A stretch of 10,903 nucleotides of DNA, taken from assembly GCF_022771645.1 (NCBI RefSeq), contig NZ_JALFCU010000014.1, forward strand, positions 1 through 10,903, given 5' to 3'. Source of the stretch: Selenomonas sp. (GTDB lineage: Bacteria > Bacillota > Negativicutes > Selenomonadales > Selenomonadaceae). The notes below the pieces were generated by a model that was not told the origin of the DNA, did not search any database, and saw nothing but the letters and a program-made list of their open reading frames with translations. Positions 1 through 6,436 of the stretch are shown piece by piece. A program made the position numbers and the translations under genes. Positions within the stretch are counted from its first letter, which is position 1, and every line of letters starts with the position of its first letter.

Positions 1-641
1 CCGAGGCTGCCACCGAAGAGCGACAACAGCCCGACAACGTACGCCACGCCGAGCGCGCACGCCCGCACGCAATAGCGCACGGGACGCGGGAACGCCGCGA
101 CGAACGAAAGGCGCGGCCCCTGCCACCGCACGACGAACGCGACGGCGAGTTTCCACAGCGCAAACGCCAGCGCGAACGCGACGGCCAGCCGCACGGGCAG
201 ATAAAATTCCTGCACGAGCGAGAAAAGCAGCGCAACCATGTCGTCGTTCGCCGCGTTAAACATGAGCTGGTTGAAGTTCGCATGGAATTGCCGGTAGTAC
301 GGGAAGCTCGCGACGTAGAGCACGGACGTGACGACGAGCTCGACGCCGAGCGCAATTTTCCACCATGCGTTTTCGACGCGCGGCCAGGCGTAGTGCAGCA
401 CGAGCCCCGGTACGAGCGCGATGGCAGTCAGCACGCCCGCCGTCTGGCACGACAGCCGCCCGCCGCGCACGACAGCCGCGAGCACATCATCAACGCCTGC
501 GCCCGCGCCCATATAGTCTTTCATCCACCAGAGGAAAAACAGACGGCAAAGAAAAAGGACTGCAAGGTAGAAGCACCATACCTTCAGTCCTTTTCGTAGT
601 TCTTCGTCGAATGTTTCCCAGGTGCAAAGCCCCGAGCGCAT
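1..641 (-). CDS. LTA synthase (LtaS)-like membrane phosphoglycerol transferase, N-terminal part, cut by left edge
   Basis: The first 214 residues of a polytopic membrane protein are visible; the rest lies beyond the left edge. Translation from ATG at 641-639 gives a short cytoplasmic N-terminus, then about five hydrophobic segments, near residues 19-40, 63-85, 97-113, 148-170 and 192-210. Segment 1 ends in FFLWWMKDYMG. The stretch FPYYRQFHANFNQLMFN (113-129) resembles the membrane part of LtaS-family proteins, where five helices precede an extracellular sulfatase-like catalytic domain that transfers glycerol-phosphate from phosphatidylglycerol. That domain (metal site, catalytic Thr) is outside the window, so the family call rests on topology and the YYRQF region alone. 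The start codon overlaps the stop of the DeoR-type gene (TGATG), implying translational coupling and shared transcription. It could be another sulfatase-fold envelope enzyme, such as a phosphoethanolamine-transferase-like protein. Confidence 0.62.
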   Translation of the reverse strand, partial: MRSGLCTWETFDEELRKGLKVWCFYLAVLFLCRLFFLWWMKDYMGAGAGVDDVLAAVVRGGRLSCQTAGVLTAIALVPGLVLHYAWPRVENAWWKIALGVELVVTSVLYVASFPYYRQFHANFNQLMFNAANDDMVALLFSLVQEFYLPVRLAVAFALAFALWKLAVAFVVRWQGPRLSFVAAFPRPVRYCVRACALGVAYVVGLLSLFGGSL

Positions 642-1408
642 CACGGCAGGATGATCTCCACGCCGTAATCTTCCGCCGCCTCGCAGATGTCCTCCGCCGG
701 CTTCGAATCCGTGATGAGGCCCGAGAGCGTGTCGAGGCTCGTGTAGTTGTAGTTGCCGTCATTCGAGAGCTTGCGCGCCTCCGCGACGACGTACGCGCGC
801 TTCGCGACGCGCACGATGGCAGCCTTGTTGATGCCGTCCTCGATGTCGTACGTCGAGACGCTGTTCTCCTTCACATCGACGCCGACGGCGCCGACGAATG
901 CGATGTCCGGCTTCAGCTTCGAGATGAAATCGAGCGTCATGCCGCCCCAGAAACCGTCGCGGCTCTTGTTGATCTTGCCGCCCGCGAACACGAGACGGAT
1001 CTTCGGATTGCGCGCGAGCACGACGAGGATGTCGATCATGTTCGTCACGACCGTCATCTCGCGATCCGTCTTCACGAGGAGCTCCGCAATCGCGAGGTTG
1101 CTCGTCGAGATGTCGAGGAACACCATATCCTTCTCATGGATGAGCTTCACGGCTGCCTGCGCGATGCGGCGCTTCGCCTCGACGTCCGTATTGCGATGCT
1201 TGCTGACCTCGAGCATATGCAGGTTCTCGCGGCGCACGACCGCGCCGCCGTACGTGCGCTTCAGCTTGCCCTGCTTCTCGAGCGCGCCGAGATCCTTGCG
1301 GATGCAGTCTTCCGTGACCTTGAACATCTCCGAGAGATCCTTGACGCGCACTTTGCCGTCCCGCGCGAGGAGATTCAGGATGGCTTCCTGTCGTTCTTCC
1401 AAAAACAT
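641..1408 (-). CDS. DeoR-family transcriptional repressor
   Basis: This 255-residue protein has the standard DeoR length and layout. An N-terminal winged helix-turn-helix (residues about 6-56, RQEAILNLLARDGKVRVKDL, then TEDCIRKDLGALEKQGKLKRTYGG) is followed by a DeoRC sugar-phosphate-sensing domain from about residue 75. FLDISTSNLAIAELL (97-111) corresponds to the phosphate-binding loop, and the late LITDS motif (231-235) is typical. Family members are repressors released by a phosphorylated sugar or sugar alcohol; the effector cannot be read here. I chose ATG at 1408-1406 because AGGAGG sits 10 bases upstream (1419-1424); an in-frame upstream start at 1444 has no such site and would add 12 atypical residues. 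In the recognition helix, CIRKDL replaces the more usual TIRRDL. The gene overlaps the downstream LtaS-like gene by one base, so it may control an envelope polymer or phosphoglycerol function, but this is inference. Confidence 0.9.
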   Translation of the reverse strand: MFLEERQEAILNLLARDGKVRVKDLSEMFKVTEDCIRKDLGALEKQGKLKRTYGGAVVRRENLHMLEVSKHRNTDVEAKRRIAQAAVKLIHEKDMVFLDISTSNLAIAELLVKTDREMTVVTNMIDILVVLARNPKIRLVFAGGKINKSRDGFWGGMTLDFISKLKPDIAFVGAVGVDVKENSVSTYDIEDGINKAAIVRVAKRAYVVAEARKLSNDGNYNYTSLDTLSGLITDSKPAEDICEAAEDYGVEIILP

Positions 1409-1418
1409 GTTTATGGTA

Positions 1419-1424
1419 CCTCCT
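1419..1424 (-). promoter_or_regulatory. Shine-Dalgarno site fixing the deoR-type start
   Basis: AGGAGG on the minus strand, 10 bases before ATG 1408-1406. It decides between this start and an in-frame one 12 codons upstream. Confidence 0.8.
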
Positions 1425-1467
1425 GTTTCAGTTGAAAGTTGCAAGATTTCCGTTCTGTGTTATTGAT

Positions 1468-1500
1468 TCATCTTGTTTCTCGTCTCATTGTACAAGATGA
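1468..1500. promoter_or_regulatory. Perfect 9-bp inverted repeat over the deoR promoter, candidate operator
   Basis: TCATCTTGT (1468-1476) and ACAAGATGA (1492-1500) are exact reverse complements separated by 15 bases. The right arm touches the -10 hexamer (1487-1492) and enters the spacer; the left arm lies just downstream of the expected transcription start. A repressor bound here would block the promoter, fitting autoregulation by the DeoR-type protein. There is no T-run, so a terminator is unlikely. A second small palindrome, TTTCA-GT-TGAAA (1426-1437), lies just upstream of the ribosome binding site and may be an additional site. Confidence 0.45.
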
Positions 1501-1515
1501 AATCCGATTTTTCAA
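1487..1515 (-). promoter_or_regulatory. Sigma-A-type promoter of the deoR-type/LtaS-like transcription unit
   Basis: On the minus strand, TTGAAA (1515-1510) is followed after exactly 17 bases by TACAAT (1492-1487). Both hexamers are one mismatch from consensus (TTGACA, TATAAT). It lies about 80 bases upstream of the regulator start, in the AT-richer gap after the cNMP-domain gene, and has correct orientation. Confidence 0.7.
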
Positions 1516-1551
1516 GAGGGAGAACGAAAGTTTTGATAAAATTATCTCGTT

Positions 1552-3672
1552 TCACATCTGAAGGAACGCGATTTCGCGGTCGACTTCCTCCGGCACGTCG
1601 CCGCCCATGCGCTGGATCTTCTGGCGCATGAAGTTCATCGTCTGCACCTTGTTCTTCTGGTTCGACGTCCATGCGGAGATGAGCTGCGCGTATTGCGGGT
1701 TCGAGCCGAGCGATTCGCGGTACGCCTCGGAGAACGTGCAGTATTTGAACAGGATGTCACGCGACACCTTGTTGAGGCGCGCCATGCCGGACGACTCGTT
1801 CTGGAGGAAGATTTCGTACTCGGCGATGAAGACGTCGCGATAGCTGTTGCGGTAGCGCTTCAACGTCTGCTTGACCTTTTCCTTCATCGCGGCCGAGAGG
1901 TCGTGGTTCTTCTTGTAAAATTGCAGGTAGCCGATGTACTCCGACGTCAGCGACGGATCCTTGATGTCGCCGTAGTGCACGCCCTGGATGCGCTTGCACA
2001 TCTCCCAGCGGAACTGCGCGCACATGTTGAGCACGGTGTCCTCGAGGTTCGCCGAGTGGAAGATGGACAGGACGAAATGCGCCGGCGTCGTGCGGCGGCG
2101 GCCTTCGATCTCCTGCCACATCACGCCGCGGCTGCCGAAGTTCGGCATGAGGATGACGTACGGCAGCACTTCGACGTGGTACTCGAACATGTTGATCTTC
2201 CACTGCATGTACGACGTCACGGCCGGGCGGTAGAAGCAGCTGTAGTCCATGGAACGGACGTGGTCGAGCGCCGCGCGCACGGCCGCCGGCGAGGCGAACG
2301 ATTTCTCGAGCGGACGCACGACTTCCTCGGCGAAGAACACGGGGACGAACGACAGGACGCTGCCGTACGTCATCTTGTTCGCGCGCGCAATCATGTTCGA
2401 GAGCTCGAAATGCACCATGGCCTTGCCGTCCGTCATGAGCGCTTCCGCCTGCTTGTCCGTGATCTCATGCGTGCGCAGCTGTTCCTTGACGCACTCCGAC
2501 CAGTCCTGGTCGAACTCGTTCTTCGACGGCGGCACCTCGCCCGCGTAGATCTTGCGCAGCCAGTCGTACGCCGTCAGGATGCGCCCGTCCGGGTCGTCCT
2601 CCCAGAGCAGCGCGTATTTGTAGAGCGCCGCCGTGTTCTCCGTGCCCGCGAGGTTCTCGTCCACGAAGCCGAACAGGAAGAACATCTTGACTTCGGCCGG
2701 CACGCTGTCCGCCGCGAGGCTGCGGAAGAACGCCGCCTCGTAGATGAGATAAAAGTTTTCCGTGATGCTGCGGCGCAAGCGGCGCAGCGTGTCGGAGCGC
2801 TCCGTCTTGTTCGTGACGCGTGCGAACGCGCCGACGTCCTTGCGGAACGCGTCAGCCACGTCGCGCGCGACGCCCGAGAACGCCACGATCGTGTCCATGG
2901 CGTTCTGGATGGCCGGCAGCTCGCCGCCGCCCGCGCCGAGCGCTTCCTGGCGCTTCGCTTCCTCGAGTTTCGCCTTCTGCGTGCGGTATTCGCGCAGGAA
3001 GTCGTCCGTCTGTTCGCGCACGTCGCGCAGGAACGCGGTCATCGCGTCGATCTCGGGTTGCAGCAGCTTCGCCATCTGCGCCGCGAGCAGGATGTTGCCG
3101 ACGCAGAAATGGATGTCCGCCGGATAATAGACCTTGCGCAGCGTCTCGTCCTGCTCGTCCCACGCCCGGCAGAGATCCGTCTGCCAACTCGAGAGGATGT
3201 CCGGCCGCTCCGGCGGCTCTTGCCCTTCGACGCTGTCAAATTTTTGCGGCGCCACCATCATGCGCGCGCAGACGTTCCGGTAGTCCGCGTAATCCGATTT
3301 CAGATCGAGCACGAGCGTGCGCCCTTTTTCATAGAGCGACTCGAGCGCGTCGACGAGCTCATTCACGAGCGCGATGCTCGCAGACGCCATGACGGGCGCG
3401 ATGTTCGGCGCGGACTCGATGATCGAGACGAGATCTTCCTCGCTGTTATAGTCATACGCGACGAGCAGTCCGTCCTCGCTCGCCGTATAATCGTAGCGGT
3501 ACGCGCCGCCCGCCGGCGTGAACGCGCCGAGGATCGCGCCGTTGCCCGCCTGCAATGCGACATCGTCGCCCGCGTGAACGGAGACACTGCCCTTCAGCAC
3601 GAGCTCGAGGCGCTTGACCGTCTCGCCCTGATGATGCAGGACGCGCCCTTTCGTGATTTCCTGTTTTTCCAT
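1552..3672 (-). CDS. Large protein with N-terminal cyclic-nucleotide-binding-like domain and helical region of unknown function
   Basis: Read from ATG 3672-3670 the product has 706 residues; AGGGGGA lies upstream at 3681-3687. A longer frame exists from GTG 3753, but its first 27 residues are Arg/Gly-rich and lack a good ribosome site. Residues about 1-75 look like the beta-roll of the cNMP-binding (CRP-like) fold: GETVKRLELVLKGSVSVHAG (16-35) matches the conserved 'LyxIlkGsVxV' strand, followed by a short GNGAILGAF (43-51). The canonical phosphate-binding cassette (FGE...RxA) is absent, so cAMP binding is doubtful. No C-terminal helix-turn-helix is seen, so it is not an ordinary CRP/FNR regulator. 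Residues about 80-706 are mainly predicted helix, including a charged segment near 260-290, with no transmembrane segment or signal peptide, and I recognise no catalytic motif. It is probably a cytoplasmic signalling or scaffold protein; that is inference. It lies between clc and deoR without a clear terminator on either side. Confidence 0.8.
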   Translation of the reverse strand: MEKQEITKGRVLHHQGETVKRLELVLKGSVSVHAGDDVALQAGNGAILGAFTPAGGAYRYDYTASEDGLLVAYDYNSEEDLVSIIESAPNIAPVMASASIALVNELVDALESLYEKGRTLVLDLKSDYADYRNVCARMMVAPQKFDSVEGQEPPERPDILSSWQTDLCRAWDEQDETLRKVYYPADIHFCVGNILLAAQMAKLLQPEIDAMTAFLRDVREQTDDFLREYRTQKAKLEEAKRQEALGAGGGELPAIQNAMDTIVAFSGVARDVADAFRKDVGAFARVTNKTERSDTLRRLRRSITENFYLIYEAAFFRSLAADSVPAEVKMFFLFGFVDENLAGTENTAALYKYALLWEDDPDGRILTAYDWLRKIYAGEVPPSKNEFDQDWSECVKEQLRTHEITDKQAEALMTDGKAMVHFELSNMIARANKMTYGSVLSFVPVFFAEEVVRPLEKSFASPAAVRAALDHVRSMDYSCFYRPAVTSYMQWKINMFEYHVEVLPYVILMPNFGSRGVMWQEIEGRRRTTPAHFVLSIFHSANLEDTVLNMCAQFRWEMCKRIQGVHYGDIKDPSLTSEYIGYLQFYKKNHDLSAAMKEKVKQTLKRYRNSYRDVFIAEYEIFLQNESSGMARLNKVSRDILFKYCTFSEAYRESLGSNPQYAQLISAWTSNQKNKVQTMNFMRQKIQRMGGDVPEEVDREIAFLQM

Positions 3673-3741
3673 GCTGCTGGTCCCCCTCTGCCGCCGTCCG
3701 CCGCCAAAACCGCTGCGGGGCGAACGCATCTTTTCTATAAC

Positions 3742-3764
3742 ATTCTGCAACACCCGTGCAGAAT
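3742..3764. promoter_or_regulatory. Perfect 8-bp inverted repeat upstream of the cNMP-domain gene, candidate operator
   Basis: ATTCTGCA (3742-3749) and TGCAGAAT (3757-3764) are exact reverse complements with a 7-base spacer, about 70-90 bases before the ATG at 3672. No T-run follows on the minus strand, so it resembles a protein-binding palindrome rather than a terminator. A weak -10-like TTATAG (3740-3735) lies directly downstream, with only a poor -35 (TTCTGC) inside the repeat, so any promoter here would overlap the palindrome. Confidence 0.4.
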
Positions 3765-3801
3765 CCTGCCACGCGCGTTCCTATTTTTCACGCGCGACGC
3801 A

Positions 3802-5160
3802 TCATGCCCTCCGTCCGCGCGACCCGGCGCGGATGCGCGCACGAGCGCGGTCGCGGATCGCAAGGCTGCGCGACAAAAGCATCTCGTAGACCGGCCGTCC
3901 GCCCGTGAGCTCCGAGACGAGGTACGCCGTCATCGAGACGAGGATGAGCGGCAGCATGTGCGCGAACGAGCCCGTCATCTCCATGATGAGCACCGTGCCC
4001 GTGATTGGCGACTTCACGACGCAGGCGAAATACGCCGCCATGCCGAAGACCATACAGTCGACGGCCAGCCCGTCCGGCAGCACGCCCGCGAGCGCCGCAA
4101 GCCGCGCGAAAATCGCGCCCGCGAGCGCACCGAGCACGAGCATCGGCAAAAAGATGCCGCCCGGCACGCCAGAGCCGAAACAAACCATGAGGAACAGGAA
4201 CTTCGCCGCAAACAGCACGCAAAGCATCGTGAGACCGTAGTCACAAACCACAAGGCTGTCGACGAGCGGCGAGCCGCCGCCGAGCACCTGCGGCAGCGCG
4301 AAACCGAACGCCACGGAGACGAAGAGCGGCAACATCGGTTTCGACCACGCAGGGAGCTTCAGATGTGCGAACGTGTCGAGCGAGAACGTCAGCGAGCGAT
4401 TGAACGCGAGCGACACGAAGCCAACGAACAGCCCGAGCAGCACGAGCAAGAGGAAGAAGCTCCCCGTCTCGACGACTGGCACGTCTCCCATATGGAACAC
4501 GGGCGCGAGGCCGAAGAACTGCTGCACGACCGTCGTCGCCGTCACGCATGCCGCGACCGCGCCCATGAGCACGAGCGGCGAGAAATCTTTCGTGAGTTCC
4601 TCGAGGCAGAAGATCACGCCCGCGAGCGGCGCGTTGAACGCCGCCGCGAGGCCCGCGCCCGCGCCGGCCGTCAAGAGATAGCGATCCTCGCCGGGCGCGC
4701 GCCGCGCCATGCGCCCGACGCCCTGCCCGAGGCACGCGCCGAGCTGCACGCTCGGCCCTTCACGGCCAAGCGACAATCCCGCGCCGATGCCGAGCACGGC
4801 GCCGATGAATTTCCACGCGAGCACGCGCGCCCAGTTCATCTGCATCTCGCCCGCGAGGATGCCCTCGATCTGCGGGATGCCCGACCCCGACGTCATCGGC
4901 TCATGGCGCACGATGCGGTAGAGCACGTAGCCGATAGCGGCGAGCACGGCGCACCATGCCGTCGTCCACACGGGAGATGCCGCCGCAAGCCACGCATAGA
5001 GGCGCGGCAGCGCCTCCTCCGACAGCACGAGGAGATAGCGGAACGCCGCGATCACGAAGCCCGTCAGCACGCCGATGAGATTCCCCTCGAGGAACAGCCG
5101 CAGCTTCATGCGCTCCGGCGCCGCGAGCCAATCGAGCAGCGCGAGGATGTTTTGCCGCAC
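3802..5160 (-). CDS. ClC-family chloride/proton antiporter (voltage-gated chloride channel family)
   Basis: This 452-residue integral membrane protein carries the ClC signature motifs in order: GSGIP (92-96, Cl- site serine 93), GREGPSVQ (132-139, gating glutamate 134), FNAPLAGVIFCLEE (175-188) with the internal proton glutamate at 188, GSGVPGGIFLPML (329-341), and RPVY with the pore tyrosine at 425. Having both the gating and proton glutamates indicates an exchanger rather than a passive channel (compare E148, E203, S107 and Y445 in the E. coli protein). Such exchangers act in the inner membrane, with suggested roles in acid resistance or halide balance. No C-terminal CBS domains are present; the protein ends in an Arg-rich tail. 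The start is GTG 5160-5158, chosen for AAGGAGGG at 5167-5174, seven bases away. It lies just past the terminator of the rpsF operon, so expression needs read-through or an unseen promoter. Confidence 0.95.
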   Translation of the reverse strand: MRQNILALLDWLAAPERMKLRLFLEGNLIGVLTGFVIAAFRYLLVLSEEALPRLYAWLAAASPVWTTAWCAVLAAIGYVLYRIVRHEPMTSGSGIPQIEGILAGEMQMNWARVLAWKFIGAVLGIGAGLSLGREGPSVQLGACLGQGVGRMARRAPGEDRYLLTAGAGAGLAAAFNAPLAGVIFCLEELTKDFSPLVLMGAVAACVTATTVVQQFFGLAPVFHMGDVPVVETGSFFLLLVLLGLFVGFVSLAFNRSLTFSLDTFAHLKLPAWSKPMLPLFVSVAFGFALPQVLGGGSPLVDSLVVCDYGLTMLCVLFAAKFLFLMVCFGSGVPGGIFLPMLVLGALAGAIFARLAALAGVLPDGLAVDCMVFGMAAYFACVVKSPITGTVLIMEMTGSFAHMLPLILVSMTAYLVSELTGGRPVYEMLLSRSLAIRDRARARIRAGSRGRRA

Positions 5161-5181
5161 GCCGAACCCTCCTTTTTTGTC

Positions 5182-5212
5182 TACAGAAAAAGGCTCCCCC
5201 GCAGGGGAGCCT
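5182..5212 (-). terminator. Intrinsic terminator of the rpsF-ssb-rpsR operon
   Basis: AGGCTCCCC and GGGGAGCCT (5191-5199 and 5204-5212) form a perfect 9-bp stem with a 4-base loop. On the minus strand the stem is followed by TTTTTCTGT. It starts 13 bases after the rpsR stop codon. Confidence 0.93.
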
Positions 5213-5225
5213 CATGCTCACGTGA

Positions 5226-5456
5226 TTATTCCGCCGTGAACGGAAGCAGCGCAATGTTGCGGGCGCGTTTGATCGCGACCGTCACCTGGCGCTGATGCTT
5301 CGCGCAGTTGCCGGAAATGCGGCGCGGCAGGATCTTGCCACGCTCCGTGATGAAGCGGCGCAGTTTCGCCACGTCTTTATAGTCGATGTGCTCGACCTTG
5401 TCCACGCAGAACGTGCAAACTTTTCTGCGGGGTCTTCTGCCTCTATCGCGTCTCAT
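5226..5456 (-). CDS. rpsR: 30S ribosomal protein S18
   Basis: This 76-residue protein shows the S18 core: IDYKD (24-28), ITERGKILPRRISG (36-49), KHQRQ (53-57), AIKRAR (61-66) and the terminal LLPF. S18 binds the 30S platform together with S6. Cys14-x2-Cys17 and Cys51-x2-His54 make this the 'C+' (zinc-ribbon-like) form, which probably binds a metal; the E. coli and B. subtilis proteins lack the full set. The N-terminus is strongly basic, as expected. ATG 5456-5454 is preceded by AGGAGGG (5465-5471) at eight bases. It is the last gene of rpsF-ssb-rpsR, 46 bases after ssb and directly before the terminator. Confidence 0.98.
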   Translation of the reverse strand: MRRDRGRRPRRKVCTFCVDKVEHIDYKDVAKLRRFITERGKILPRRISGNCAKHQRQVTVAIKRARNIALLPFTAE

Positions 5457-5502
5457 CTAAAATTCCCTCCTGTCATCATGGGATGGTAGCCGTCCTGTTC
5501 GC

Positions 5503-5976
5503 TCAGAACGGGATTTCTTCGTCGGAAAGCTCCGGGCCAAAGTTATTGTTTTGCTGCGGCGCAGACGAACGCTGCTGCGAGCCGCCGTTGCCGTAGTTAT
5601 TCTGCTGCGAGCCGCCGTTATAATTCGACTGCCCGCCGTGCTGCGCATCGCTCTTCGAGCCGAGGAACTCGACCACGTCGGCGATGACTTCCGTCATGTA
5701 ACGCTTCGAGCCGTCCTGCGCGTCGTACGTACGAACCTGCATCGCGCCTTCCACGCAGACCTGACGGCCTTTGGCCAGGTTGTTGCCACAAATCTCGGCG
5801 AGCTTCCGCCAGCAGACGATAGGGATGAAGTCCGCCGTCGGGCGGCCGTCATTCGCATCGCGCTTCGCATAGCGGCGATCGACGGCGAGCGTGAACGTGC
5901 ACACCGCAATGCCGGACTGCGTATAGCGGACTTCCGGGTCGCGCGTCAGGCGGCCGGTCAGAATCACCTTGTTCAT
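5503..5976 (-). CDS. ssb: Single-stranded DNA-binding protein
   Basis: The 157-residue SSB has an N-terminal OB fold (about 1-105: MNKVILTGRLTRDPEVRYTQ, later FIPIVCWRKLAE) that binds ssDNA as a tetramer during replication, repair and recombination. A low-complexity Gly/Asn/Gln linker follows (about 110-148). The acidic tip DEEIPF is the conserved C-terminal peptide that recruits partner proteins. Its place between rpsF and rpsR is the standard Firmicute arrangement, coupling SSB supply to ribosome synthesis. ATG 5976-5974 has AAGGAGGA at 5982-5989. The linker contains a duplicated 18-base DNA stretch, annotated separately. Confidence 0.98.
   Translation of the reverse strand: MNKVILTGRLTRDPEVRYTQSGIAVCTFTLAVDRRYAKRDANDGRPTADFIPIVCWRKLAEICGNNLAKGRQVCVEGAMQVRTYDAQDGSKRYMTEVIADVVEFLGSKSDAQHGGQSNYNGGSQQNNYGNGGSQQRSSAPQQNNNFGPELSDEEIPF
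5572..5619. repeat. Short tandem repeat in the ssb linker
   Basis: An identical 18-base word, CTGCTGCGAGCCGCCGTT on the plus strand, occurs at 5572-5589 and 5602-5619, a period of 30 bases. It encodes two copies of (N)GGSQQ in the disordered linker of SSB. In-frame slippage would change linker length by 10 residues without touching the OB fold or tip. Confidence 0.8.
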
Positions 5977-5989
5977 GGCTTTCCTCCTT

Positions 5990-6004
5990 GCACCACGCTG
6001 GTGC
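5990..6004 (-). promoter_or_regulatory. Small hairpin in front of the ssb ribosome binding site
   Basis: GCACCA (5990-5995) and TGGTGC (5999-6004) pair perfectly around a 3-base loop, ending one base from the AAGGAGG of ssb. No U-tract follows, so it is not a terminator. It could moderate ssb translation or mRNA processing between rpsF and ssb; this is inference. Confidence 0.35.
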
Positions 6005-6028
6005 TATGCTTTACGGTAGTTTCAGACC

Positions 6029-6316
6029 TCAGTCTTCGTCCGTGCGAACGATCATGTGCTTGAGGAGCTCGTCCGTAATCTTCATGACACGGTCGCACTC
6101 TGCCATGCAGGCAGGCTCCGCCGTCACATAGAACAGATCGTAGAAACCTTCCGTGTTGTCCTTGATCTCATAGGCAAGGCGCTTCTTGCCCCAACGATCC
6201 TCTTTGTCGATCGTGCCGCCGTTGTCTTTGATGAGCTTGCTGAACTTGTCGATGACCGCGTTCGTTGCTTCCTCTTCCATCGGCTTCACGATAAAAATGA
6301 CTTCGTACTTTCTCAC
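6029..6316 (-). CDS. rpsF: 30S ribosomal protein S6
   Basis: From GTG 6316-6314 the product is 95 residues, the normal S6 length. It starts RKYEVIFIVKPMEEE (residues 2-16) and contains RWGKKRLAYEIKDNTEGFYDLFY, which is the usual ferredoxin-like S6 core; the tail HMIVRTDED is also typical. S6 pairs with S18 on the 30S platform. AGGGAGGTGA at 6321-6330 ends a few bases before the GTG and decides the start; an in-frame upstream start at 6370 would add 18 non-homologous residues, overlapping the structured leader. It is the first gene of rpsF-ssb-rpsR. Confidence 0.97.
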   Translation of the reverse strand: MRKYEVIFIVKPMEEEATNAVIDKFSKLIKDNGGTIDKEDRWGKKRLAYEIKDNTEGFYDLFYVTAEPACMAECDRVMKITDELLKHMIVRTDED

Positions 6317-6336
6317 GAAATCACCTCCCTCTCTGG

Positions 6337-6365
6337 TCTGTGGCCTCCCCTTGCGGAAAGGCAGA
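6337..6365 (-). promoter_or_regulatory. rpsF leader hairpin, candidate S6:S18 autoregulatory element
   Basis: In the minus-strand mRNA, UCUG (6365-6362) pairs with CAGA (6340-6337), and CCUUUCC (6361-6355) pairs with GGGGAGG (6350-6344, two G-U pairs) around a GCAA tetraloop. The three bases CCA (6343-6341) are left as a bulge on the 3' side. The structure ends about seven bases before the S6 Shine-Dalgarno. Many bacteria carry an rpsF leader structure with a bulged CCG that the S6:S18 complex binds to repress translation. The position fits, but the bulge here reads CCA, so the match is partial. Confidence 0.45.
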
Positions 6366-6400
6366 GTCAAATCTTCTTGCCGCTTTTCAGCGACTAAAAT

Positions 6401-6429
6401 AGTATATCACGCGAAAAGAGCTCTTGCAA
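6401..6429 (-). promoter_or_regulatory. Promoter of the rpsF-ssb-rpsR operon
   Basis: On the minus strand, TTGCAA (6429-6424), 17 bases, then TATACT (6406-6401). TG plus one base precedes the -10, giving an extended -10 element. The -35 begins seven bases after the hsdR stop codon. The predicted leader before rpsF is about 75-80 bases. Confidence 0.82.
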
Positions 6430-6436
6430 GAAAAAT

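Noticed and set aside
256..450. A 64-codon minus-strand frame
   Set aside because: It is a different frame within the LtaS-like gene, Arg/Ala-rich with no similarity to known proteins.
365..1435. A 356-codon plus-strand frame opposite deoR and the LtaS-like gene
   Set aside because: The minus strand carries clear DeoR motifs and membrane helices; this frame has no recognisable protein features.
1533..1551. A terminator after the cNMP-domain gene (GATAA-TT-TTATC)
   Set aside because: The five-base AT-rich stem is too weak and lacks a clear following U-tract.
1693..5295. A 1200-codon plus-strand open frame spanning the cNMP-domain, clc and rpsR genes
   Set aside because: It lies opposite several well-supported genes, is dominated by Arg, His, Glu and Ala, has no recognisable domain and no convincing ribosome site. 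Long antisense frames are expected in GC-rich DNA with biased third positions.
6410..6436. An intrinsic terminator for hsdR
   Set aside because: AAGAGCTCTT is an uninterrupted palindrome with no loop room and low GC, and the sequence is better explained as the -35 and spacer of the rpsF promoter.
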